A stretch of 5,666 nucleotides of DNA from JAGMES01 sp023128035 (lineage in GTDB: Bacteria; Bacillota; Halanaerobiia; DY22613). The DNA is taken from contig DAOVRZ010000177.1 of the NCBI GenBank assembly GCA_030627905.1, positions 1 to 5,666 on the forward strand, in the 5' to 3' direction. Made by a program: the position numbers and the translations under genes. Under the pieces are notes generated by a model. That model did not search any database and was not told the origin of the DNA. It saw only the letters and a program-made list of their open reading frames with translations. Below are positions 1 to 5,595 of this stretch, piece after piece; positions within the stretch are counted from its first letter, which is position 1, and each line of letters opens with the position of its first letter.

Positions 1-693
1 AAAAACATTGATCTTGCAAATTCCTTCTTTTATAACTAATCTTAAATCATCATCAGAAATTCCAGATCCTCCATGAAGTACCAGAGGAACTTTGCTGGCT
101 TCATTTAATTGAATCAGCCTTTCATGATCAATCTTTGGGACTTTATTGTACACGCCATGGGCGTTACCAATAGACACCGCTAAAGCATCTACTCCGGTTT
201 CTGCTACAAATTTTTTGACTTCTTCGGGATCAGTCTTATAAGAATCATCATCAGCAGTACATAATTTGCTTGCCGTTCCTGCATGACCTAGTTCTCCTTC
301 TACTGAGATCCCTAAATGTTTACAAGCTCCAACTACTTTTTTAGTAATCATAATATTCTGTTCTAATGGATATTTAGAAGCATCAATCATGATTGAAGAA
401 AATCCATTACGAAGAGCAGTTATACAATACTCATAAGATTGTCCATGATCTAAGAGTAGAGCAATAGGAACTGATGATTCTGCAGCCATTTTTTTGCAAA
501 CCATGCTTATAATTTCATTGTTAAAAAATTTCTTAAACCCTTCCGTAATCATTAAAATTGTGGGAGATTTTTGTTTCTCAGCTACTTCTATCACAGCTTC
601 GATACTTCCGATATTAAAAATATCATAAGACCCGACAGCATAATGTTCTTTCCTTGCTTTCTGTAACATTTCTTTCATACTAACTAATGCCAT
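1..693 (-). CDS. Class II (zinc) ketose-bisphosphate aldolase, C-terminus cut by window edge
   Basis: The first 231 residues of a class II aldolase of the fructose/tagatose-bisphosphate (FbaA/GatY/KbaY) family. These cytoplasmic enzymes cleave a ketose (bis)phosphate reversibly into dihydroxyacetone phosphate and an aldehyde. Visible family marks are LLLDHGQ, with catalytic Asp82 and zinc ligand His83; a VEGELGHAGT block near 131-140; the zinc ligand His179 in IGNAHGVY; and His207 in LVLHGGSGISDDDL, whose GGSG binds phosphate. It then reads GICKINVF, the phosphate-binding strand, where the window ends. Relatives are about 280-290 residues, so some 50-55 are missing. The start ATG (691-693) follows GGGAGG (703-708) at 9 bases. 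The N-terminal strand reads GSYDIFNIGS, where most relatives have an AFNxxN-type sequence. It is last in the minus-strand order, 222 bases after the dehydrogenase. Substrate (fructose, tagatose or another ketose phosphate) cannot be told from this part. Family assignment is near certain; substrate is not. Confidence 0.93.
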   Translation of the reverse strand, partial: MALVSMKEMLQKARKEHYAVGSYDIFNIGSIEAVIEVAEKQKSPTILMITEGFKKFFNNEIISMVCKKMAAESSVPIALLLDHGQSYEYCITALRNGFSSIMIDASKYPLEQNIMITKKVVGACKHLGISVEGELGHAGTASKLCTADDDSYKTDPEEVKKFVAETGVDALAVSIGNAHGVYNKVPKIDHERLIQLNEASKVPLVLHGGSGISDDDLRLVIKEGICKINVF

Positions 694-915
694 AATTCTT
701 ATCCTCCCTTTATCGTTTTCCCTGGTTTATTGTATTTTATGGTTAGATAACTAAATTAATTAACTATCTTAGAAATACTCAAGTTTATTAATTAAGAACT
801 TTTTCCTTCTTTTTACCTCTTAAATTTAATAAGACATCTAGTATATTTTCAAATGTTATAAACATCTCTACATAATTTTAATTTATTATGAAGAGTATCC
901 TAGTAGTCTGTTTTC
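694..915 (-). other. AT-rich spacer between dehydrogenase and aldolase genes
   Basis: No intact gene is recognisable here. Seen on the minus strand: a TATACT -10-like hexamer (840-845) without a convincing -35; a short dyad ATGTT-ATA-AACAT (853-865) just upstream of it; an imperfect AT-rich dyad around 743-771; and the aldolase ribosome binding site (703-708). I see no GC-rich hairpin with a T-run after the dehydrogenase stop, so transcription may read through from the dehydrogenase into the aldolase. A secondary aldolase promoter is possible but weak. A 25-codon open frame lies at 788-865 and is listed separately. Confidence 0.5.
788..865 (-). other. Short open frame, possible degraded gene tail
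   Basis: On the minus strand an ATG at 863-865 opens a 25-codon frame that ends in two consecutive TAA stops (788-790, 785-787). It encodes a hydrophobic stretch, FITFENILDVLLNL, followed by a basic end, RGKKKEKVLN. No properly spaced ribosome binding site precedes the ATG, and the frame stays open only a few codons further upstream. A hydrophobic helix followed by a lysine-rich tail resembles the C-terminus of a membrane transport protein, which would fit the decayed state of this operon. A frame of this length is also expected by chance in AT-rich DNA, so I do not call it a gene. Confidence 0.2.
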
Positions 916-1959
916 TTATAAAACTATAGAAGTTCTATAAGTATCAGGTGTTGTTGCTTTTTCAAAAGCTCTTTGCATGTCTTCAAGTGGATATTTTTCT
1001 TCAATTAAAGGAGTTACGTCAATTTTGTTTTCAGATAGTAAATCTATTGCTTTCTGGTAATCAGCACTACTACAGCCATGAGTACCTATAATTTCGAGCA
1101 ATTTATAATGAACAGTATTTGGATCTAAATTCCATTTGGGAGCTGGATAACCACTTGCGAAAATGAGTAATTTACAGCCCAATGATGCTATTTCTAGAGC
1201 TTGATTATAAGCCTGGGTAACTCCAACAGCTATTATTATGACATCAAGTCCTCTCCAATTTGTATATTCTTTTATTTTTTCAGCGTAATTATCTTTGGTA
1301 ATATTAATAAGTTTATTAAATCCCATTTCTTTTACGGTTTTTAATTTTTTAGTTGATATCTCAGATATGATAACATCAGCACCATAATATCTTGCTGCTA
1401 GTGAATTTAAAACACCCATGGTGCCAGCACCAATTACTAAAACCTTTTGTTCATGTTCTATCCTGATTTTTTGTAAACCGCTTACTACGGTTGCTAAAGG
1501 TTCGGAAAATCCCGCATTTTCAAAGGGTAAATCTTTACTAACCTTAAAAATATGTTTGGATTTAAAAACCTGATATTCTCCACACCCATATAATCCATAG
1601 TAACCATATTTATCTTTCCTCCAGCCTAAATAATTTTTACAATACTTAGAATTTTTACCTTGTCTGCAATTCCAACATTCTAAACATGGTTGATAAATAT
1701 TTGCTACAACGTGATCTCCTACTTTAAGATTCTCAACCTCATTTCCTAATTTGACAATTACTCCAGAGCTTTCATGGCCAAAGGCCGTGGGCACTGGTTG
1801 GTGAGGTCTAAGACCTGACCATTGTTGATAATCGCTAGTACAAAGATTGCAAGCTTTATTTTTTATGAGAACTTCATGTTCTTTTATTGAGAATACTTCA
1901 TGTTCGCGTACTTCTGCCTTTCTTTCAGAAACAATGACTCCAAACTTCATTTTTTCCAT
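916..1959 (-). CDS. Zinc-dependent medium-chain alcohol/polyol dehydrogenase, NAD(H)-type
   Basis: A full-length 347-residue member of the medium-chain dehydrogenase/reductase family (sorbitol, threonine and butanediol dehydrogenase relatives), cytoplasmic. The N-terminal GroES-like catalytic domain carries the usual catalytic zinc set: Cys40 (ACNLCTSD), His62-Glu63 (GHES) and Glu153 (SEPLA). The structural-zinc lobe has Cys92, Cys95, Cys98 and Cys107; the last gap is one residue longer than in the common pattern. The Rossmann domain begins at VLVIGAGTMG (173-182), and the acidic Glu200 at the end of the second strand (VIISE) favours NAD over NADP. Start: ATG 1957-1959 with an AGAAAGGA-type ribosome binding site 9 bases upstream; Met4 has none. 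The start overlaps the stop of the broken BtpA-like frame as TAATG. Beside a sugar kinase and an aldolase, the likely job is polyol/ketose interconversion. Family is certain, substrate unknown. Base composition is distinctly AT-richer than in the kinase and peptidase genes. Confidence 0.93.
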   Translation of the reverse strand: MEKMKFGVIVSERKAEVREHEVFSIKEHEVLIKNKACNLCTSDYQQWSGLRPHQPVPTAFGHESSGVIVKLGNEVENLKVGDHVVANIYQPCLECWNCRQGKNSKYCKNYLGWRKDKYGYYGLYGCGEYQVFKSKHIFKVSKDLPFENAGFSEPLATVVSGLQKIRIEHEQKVLVIGAGTMGVLNSLAARYYGADVIISEISTKKLKTVKEMGFNKLINITKDNYAEKIKEYTNWRGLDVIIIAVGVTQAYNQALEIASLGCKLLIFASGYPAPKWNLDPNTVHYKLLEIIGTHGCSSADYQKAIDLLSENKIDVTPLIEEKYPLEDMQRAFEKATTPDTYRTSIVL

Positions 1960-2155
1960 TATTTTTTTCCTTTCTGAGGTATGCTAAATTCATCAGAGAA
2001 CATTACAGCATCAACACCACCATTTTGTAGTTCTGTCAAATCATTACGAGCTCAGTCAATGACTTTTTTTATCCATTCTTTCTTGTCAAATGAAGGATCA
2101 CCCGATAGCGTGCTTAAGTGACACATAGCTATGATAGGTTTTTGCAGCTAAACAT
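1959..2155 (-). pseudogene. BtpA/SgcQ-family protein, truncated and broken remnant
   Basis: The stretch between kinase and dehydrogenase encodes the N-terminal quarter of a BtpA/SgcQ-type TIM-barrel protein. From 2141 downward it reads KPIIAMCHLSTLSGDP, the family's K-P-x-I-x-M-x-H-L...PG-x-P opening. After an in-frame TGA (2052-2054, plausibly CGA Arg before mutation) comes DLTELQNGGVDAVMFSDEF, the family's second conserved block. A start ATG (2153-2155) encodes MFSC in another frame; one extra A in the A5 run at 2139-2143 would join it to the rest as MFSCKKPII. Shortly after SDEFSIPQ the frame ends at TAA (1959-1961), against about 260-280 residues in intact relatives, so the C-terminal three quarters are gone. 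Damage is therefore one frameshift, one nonsense codon and a large deletion. Intact relatives occur in sugar operons (E. coli sgcQ) and in cyanobacterial photosystem I biogenesis (BtpA); their reaction is not settled. Its end still forms a TAATG overlap with the dehydrogenase start. Confidence 0.72.
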
Positions 2156-2206
2156 TTCTTCTATCTATAGTTACTCATTTTGATCATCTCTTTTTATTGT
2201 TTAAAT

Positions 2207-3751
2207 TTAAATACTTTGATTTATTAGAGAATCAGAAAGTTTATGCATTAGAGATTTGGTTGACTTATAGAGATCACAAAAAATCTTGTAATTTAAAGCA
2301 TATTTATCATGTGCTTTTAGATTCGGTTTAACAATTCGTTTAATTTTCACCCATCGGCTTATCTCATTAATACTTTTGAATAGACCAACTCCCACACCAG
2401 CCATAAAGGCATCACCATAACTTGCCCCGATTTGTTGTTTAGGAATAATTAGCTCCCTATTAAGAATATCAGAAACAATCTGCATCCATAAACCATTTTT
2501 AGTACCGCCACCTACAGCAAGAATACGTTTAGGCTTTATTCCTTCTTTACACATAACTTCAAGGTTATTATAAATACCAAATCCCACACCTTCCAATATA
2601 GCACGGTAAACATCTTTGCGCGTATGTTTTAGACTTAAGCCAAAAAGCATACCTTTAGCTTTAGGGTCATGTAAAGGAGTTCTTTCGCCTTCAAAATAAG
2701 GTAACATAATTAACCCTTTTGCGCCAATTGTAGACTTAGCTGCCATCTTATCTAATGCATCATAAGCGTTTTCATCTCCGGATTTCTCACTCTCAACTTC
2801 AAGCTGAGCAAACTGATCACGAAACCATTTGGTTAAACTCCCTGATGTGGACATACCACCCGAGAAAACATATGCATCTTTTTCAATAAAATTAGAAGTC
2901 CAAAAATGCTGAGTTTTAACTAGTTCCATGGTCTTCATAACAAAAAATATGCTACTCCCAAACATTACCATCATGTCTCCAAATCCTACAACACCTGCAC
3001 TAAGAGCTTCGGATGCAGCATCTGTCGTGCCAGTGATGACCGGTGTACCTTTAGCTAGGCCTGTCTCTTTTGCAGCTTCAGTAGTGACCTTGCCAACTAT
3101 CTCACAACTCCAGTATGCTTTTGGCAAGCGGTCAGTGGGGGTAATATATGGCGCAATATTCTCAAGCCAACGGAAATTGTAGATATCAAAGAGTGGCGCA
3201 TAGCCACTTGCGGTGTAAATATCAATGCTTGCTACACTTGTTAGTTTGTATACTAAGTAAGCCTGGCTAGTGAGGAACCACCTGGTTTTTTTATATATGG
3301 CTGGCTCGTTATTCCGGATCCACAGAATTTTCGGGCCAGATGCTTGCGAAGTTAACTGCATTTCACTCTTTTGGAAGACTTTATGTTTTCCTAACAGATT
3401 CTTTAAATACTCAACTTCTTTTGTGGCACGCGTATCGATGCCGTAGAGAATTGCTTGACGCAAAGGCCGGCCCTGCGCATCAATCGGCAGCACGCATGAA
3501 CCGATACCACTTGTTCCAATCCCCAGAATTTGTTTAGGATCAATATCAGACTTTGTCAGTATGTTTTTTACAATCTCAACAAAATCGTGCCACCAGATCT
3601 TCTCAGCGTCATGTTCGAAATAACCAGGTTTAGGCATATCCATATCATGCTGGACTACGTGAGTGGTAATTACCTGACCATCCTTATTCGTCAGCACACC
3701 CTTTGAGGAATAAGTACCAATATCAACTCCTAGCAAATATTCATTCTTCAT
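2207..3751 (-). CDS. FGGY-family carbohydrate kinase (xylulokinase-like)
   Basis: A full-length 514-residue sugar kinase of the FGGY family, actin-fold, transferring phosphate from ATP to a sugar or polyol in the cytoplasm. The N-terminal domain opens with YLLGVDIGTYSSKG (Asp10, ATP phosphate loop) and has GIGTSGIGSCVLPID near 77-91 and GPKILWIRNNEP near 139-150. The catalytic base is expected at Asp244 in TGTTDAASEALSAG. The C-terminal domain contains PYFEGERTPLHDPKAKG (351-367), the family helix RAILEGVGFGIYNN (383-396) and the ATP-binding AVGGGTKNGLWMQIVSD (412-428). Length is ordinary (480-530). Start ATG 3749-3751 follows GGAGG (3761-3765) at 9 bases, with only 35 bases to the peptidase stop, so the two are co-transcribed. 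The closest match by eye is the xylulokinase-like group, but substrates vary widely within it (xylulose, ribulose, other ketoses, polyols). The N-terminal half is clearly richer in GC (about 44%) than the C-terminal half (about 35%). Confidence 0.93.
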   Translation of the reverse strand: MKNEYLLGVDIGTYSSKGVLTNKDGQVITTHVVQHDMDMPKPGYFEHDAEKIWWHDFVEIVKNILTKSDIDPKQILGIGTSGIGSCVLPIDAQGRPLRQAILYGIDTRATKEVEYLKNLLGKHKVFQKSEMQLTSQASGPKILWIRNNEPAIYKKTRWFLTSQAYLVYKLTSVASIDIYTASGYAPLFDIYNFRWLENIAPYITPTDRLPKAYWSCEIVGKVTTEAAKETGLAKGTPVITGTTDAASEALSAGVVGFGDMMVMFGSSIFFVMKTMELVKTQHFWTSNFIEKDAYVFSGGMSTSGSLTKWFRDQFAQLEVESEKSGDENAYDALDKMAAKSTIGAKGLIMLPYFEGERTPLHDPKAKGMLFGLSLKHTRKDVYRAILEGVGFGIYNNLEVMCKEGIKPKRILAVGGGTKNGLWMQIVSDILNRELIIPKQQIGASYGDAFMAGVGVGLFKSINEISRWVKIKRIVKPNLKAHDKYALNYKIFCDLYKSTKSLMHKLSDSLINQSI

Positions 3752-3786
3752 GGTGATAATCCTCCAAAATCATACTATTTTTTGGC

Positions 3787-4854
3787 TCAGAGAAGCATTT
3801 TACCATTTTCAAAGATTATTTTGCCGTCCAGGTATACCTGGCCTTCTTGCCGTAGATCTTTTATAATGTCCCAGTGGATAGCAGACTTATTGGTTCCGCC
3901 TGTTTTAGGATAGGCACGTCCTAGAGCGATGTGTATGGTACCAGCGATTTTTTCATCAAATAATATATCCTTGCAGAAGTATTTAACCTTTGGATTGGTA
4001 CCGAAGGCAAACTCACCGATTAAACTGGCACCAGGATCTGTATGAATTATCGTCTGGAGGAAATCCTGGTTAGTAGAAGATGTAGCCTTTAGCAGTTTAC
4101 CTTTTTTCCAGTGCAGGTGCATATCATGCACCAATCGCCCTCCTAGTACACCCGGGAACTCGAAGTAAATATGCCCGTCAACGGTTGTTTCCACAGGTGA
4201 TGTAGCAATCTCACCATCTGGCATATTGCCTATACCTTCTGCTACACTCCAAGTGCGGCCCTCTGTCGAAAAACTCAGGTCAGTATCTCTTCCAACTACC
4301 CTTATATATCTTCCCTTATTGAGGATATCTGCCCAACGCCTCCATTCCTTGCTTACTTCAGGCCAGTTTAGCAAACAAGCATCGAAAAACATATCCATAA
4401 TTGATTCCTCATCTACGCCTGCTTGGTACGCAAAAGTAGCATTGGGTACGCGCAACAGGCACCAGCGTGTCTTTTCCCACCGCATGGTAGAAATCTGGCC
4501 CATTGCGCGCCTTAGGGCTGAGAGTTTCTCTGCTGGTATATCCCATAAGACGTCCAAATTATGAGCACCGCGCAATCCGAAATAAACGTCCGCCCACTCC
4601 ATACCATAAGCTTCAATCTCTGGTATCCATTTAATCAGGTTGTTATCACCGTATTTTAAAACTAAACGATTTAGCTCTTCTGAGAGAAACTGTACTTGTG
4701 GATAGGCGCCCACCTTAATGGAGGCTTCATAGATAGCATGCATCAAAGGATAAGTCTCCTTTTCTACCATAGCGATCATTACTCTCTCTCCTGGCTGAAC
4801 TTTCATAGAATAGTTAACCAATAAATCTCCTAATTTCTTCCAACGTTTGTCCAT
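3787..4854 (-). CDS. M29-family (AmpS/PepS-type) metallo-aminopeptidase
   Basis: A 355-residue member of peptidase family M29, the two-metal aminopeptidases typified by Thermus AmpS and Staphylococcus AmpS. These remove N-terminal residues from peptides in the cytoplasm. The start WKKLGDLLVNYSMKVQPGERV matches the family's N-terminal domain. The metal ligands are present in order: Glu215 (NMPDGEIATSP), Glu281 (IGEFAFGTN), His308 (TIHIALG), and His327 and Asp329 (SAIHWD). Tyr315 sits seven residues after His308, as the active-site tyrosine does in AmpS. The protein is about 50 residues shorter than the classical ~400-residue enzymes, with the loss spread rather than at an end, so I regard it as intact. 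Start ATG 4852-4854 has AGGGGG (4863-4868) 8 bases upstream. It is the first intact gene of the operon and is 35 bases before the kinase. A peptidase between sugar genes is odd. It may act on an amino-acid-linked substrate or have drifted from proteolysis; this is inference. It has the highest GC content in the window. Confidence 0.9.
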   Translation of the reverse strand: MDKRWKKLGDLLVNYSMKVQPGERVMIAMVEKETYPLMHAIYEASIKVGAYPQVQFLSEELNRLVLKYGDNNLIKWIPEIEAYGMEWADVYFGLRGAHNLDVLWDIPAEKLSALRRAMGQISTMRWEKTRWCLLRVPNATFAYQAGVDEESIMDMFFDACLLNWPEVSKEWRRWADILNKGRYIRVVGRDTDLSFSTEGRTWSVAEGIGNMPDGEIATSPVETTVDGHIYFEFPGVLGGRLVHDMHLHWKKGKLLKATSSTNQDFLQTIIHTDPGASLIGEFAFGTNPKVKYFCKDILFDEKIAGTIHIALGRAYPKTGGTNKSAIHWDIIKDLRQEGQVYLDGKIIFENGKMLL

Positions 4855-4901
4855 AGATATTTCCCCCTATATTATTATTAATTAATTCTTACTTTATTTT
4901 T

Positions 4902-5217
4902 CTATTTTCTTTTCCTATTGAGCGTAAGAGACTCAATTATAAGAAAGAAAATGAGAAGAATTCCCCATGAAAAGTCTTAAAAAAAAGAACCGCCGTTTAT
5001 ACCTAAGAAGAGCATATGAAATCCGGTCGAAAGCATTTGTAGAATAAAAGTTGCGAGGAGTACACTGATAACTACGCTAGCAAGAAGAAGATCTTCTTTT
5101 TGCGTCTACTACCTGTTCTCTATTCAAAAAATAAATCCCACAGTTCACAGTTAATACAAGTGCAAGTACTAGCACTAAACCTCTTTTTATTATTCTTTTA
5201 TCCTTCTTAATGATCAC
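4902..5217 (-). pseudogene. Broken membrane protein, probably internally deleted sugar ABC permease (RbsC/BPD_transp_2 type)
   Basis: Two minus-strand frames together read as one short membrane protein. The first (GTG 5215-5217, or a lost ATG at the ATT 5212-5214) gives a basic start IIKKDKRIIKRG, then a hydrophobic helix GLVLVLALVLTVNCGIYFL, then NREQVVDA. At the A5 run 5097-5101, removing one base leads into the second frame: LLLASVVISVLLATFILQ, MLSTGFHMLFLGINGGSFF, a TAA stop (4977-4979, one change from Lys AAA), then DFSWGILLIFFLIIESL and a basic tail ending NRKRK with TAG (4902-4904). The last two helices and basic end resemble the C-termini of RbsC-type sugar permeases. The first helix could be such a protein's N-terminus, joined by a deletion of the middle. 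About 100 codons remain of some 320. One frameshift, one stop and the short length mean it cannot work as a transporter. The family call rests on eye comparison only. Confidence 0.45.
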
Positions 5218-5353
5218 TCACAGCAAGTTCTGCAAGGTCTCTCCTTATGGTATCTTCGGATATTTGTAAAATAGCTGCTAAATATTTCGTTTAGGCATTC
5301 CCCTCAGTTTTTAGAATATCTAATATTTTCGTGAAACGTTTATTTTTGTTCAT
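5207..5353 (-). pseudogene. DeoR-family transcriptional regulator, N-terminal HTH remnant with internal stop
   Basis: An ATG (5351-5353) with GGAG five bases upstream begins a 49-codon frame. It reads MNKNKRFTKILDILKTEGNA, an in-frame TAA (5291-5293), then KYLAAILQISEDTIRRDLAEL and a second TAA (5207-5209). The I-S-E-D-T-I-R-R-D-L motif is the recognition helix signature of DeoR-family repressors, which regulate sugar operons and sense phosphorylated sugars through a C-terminal domain of about 200 residues. That whole effector domain is missing; the reading passes into the membrane-protein remnant at about 5207-5217. One base change (for example TCA or TTA to TAA) explains the internal stop. 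It sits at the head of the operon directly after the promoter, the usual place for an autoregulated local repressor. It cannot now give a full repressor. Confidence 0.75.
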
Positions 5354-5403
5354 ATGCTCTCCAAAATAACATATTTTTGATTATTATTGATTGTATTGTG
5401 TTT

Positions 5404-5432
5404 ATTTTATACTTAAAGTAGAAAAATGTCAA
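5404..5432 (-). promoter_or_regulatory. Sigma-A-type promoter of the operon
   Basis: On the minus strand a perfect TTGACA (-35, 5427-5432), a 17-base spacer and TAAAAT (-10, 5404-5409, five of six consensus bases). Transcription would start near 5397, giving a leader of about 44 bases before the DeoR remnant ATG at 5353. It is the best promoter in the window and lies just after the terminator of the preceding gene. It should drive the peptidase, kinase and dehydrogenase genes. Not tested. Confidence 0.75.
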
Positions 5433-5437
5433 GTATA
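5408..5437 (-). promoter_or_regulatory. Inverted repeat overlapping the promoter, candidate operator
   Basis: Perfect 7-base arms TATACTT (5408-5414) and AAGTATA (5431-5437) are separated by 16 bases, so the arm centres are 23 bases apart, about two helical turns. One arm overlaps the -10 hexamer and the other the -35, the ideal position for a repressor that blocks RNA polymerase. The natural candidate to bind it is the DeoR-type protein whose remnant follows. AT-rich DNA gives short repeats easily, so the functional call is moderate. Confidence 0.45.
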
Positions 5438-5534
5438 CGAATTGCCTCACCTCTGTCATTTAAAAATCAAAAGTGGACTGTTTTTTTGGAATAAATAGAG
5501 ACATCCCATTTTTAAAAATATGGTTTGAGAACAG

Positions 5535-5579
5535 AAAAAGGGCAGGCTAAGGAAGATAACTTTCTCTATAGCTTGCCCT
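5535..5579 (-). terminator. Intrinsic terminator after the upstream gene
   Basis: Arms AGGGCAGGCTA (5539-5549) and TAGCTTGCCCT (5569-5579) pair over 11 positions with one G-U wobble. The loop can form a small extra stem (GGAAG with CTTTC). Read on the minus strand, the hairpin is followed by a T5 run (5535-5539) and stands 16 bases after the stop at 5596. On the plus strand TTTTATTTTTT (5581-5591) follows one base later, so it may work in both directions. It insulates the operon from its upstream neighbour. Confidence 0.85.
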
Positions 5580-5595
5580 CTTTTATTTTTTCTCT

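Noticed and set aside
2928..3182. Plus-strand open frame of 84 codons
   Set aside because: It lies wholly inside the kinase gene on the other strand, has no ribosome binding site and no recognisable domain; a shadow frame.
3340..3537. Plus-strand open frame of 65 codons
   Set aside because: Antisense to the kinase N-terminal half, in its GC-rich part where stops are rarer; no protein features.
4226..4564. Plus-strand open frame of 112 codons
   Set aside because: Antisense to the aminopeptidase gene, which has complete metal-ligand motifs; no signals or domain of its own.
4917..4937. Hairpin ATTGAG / CTCAAT with a 9-base loop
   Set aside because: Only six pairs and no T-run on either side. 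It lies in the tail coding sequence of the permease-like remnant, so it is not a credible terminator.
5329..5345. AAACGTTT with resemblance to a catabolite-responsive element
   Set aside because: The half-sites do not fit the TGNAANCGNNNNCA spacing; it lies inside the DeoR remnant coding sequence.
5467..5500. Possible insertion-sequence end upstream of the operon promoter
   Set aside because: No matching inverted copy, no target duplication and no transposase coding trace anywhere in the window.
5506..5524. AT-rich near-palindrome CCATTTTTAAAAATATGG
   Set aside because: Short self-complementary AT runs are expected at this composition. It lies between the terminator and the promoter with no partner copy, so no repeat or mobile-element end is supported.
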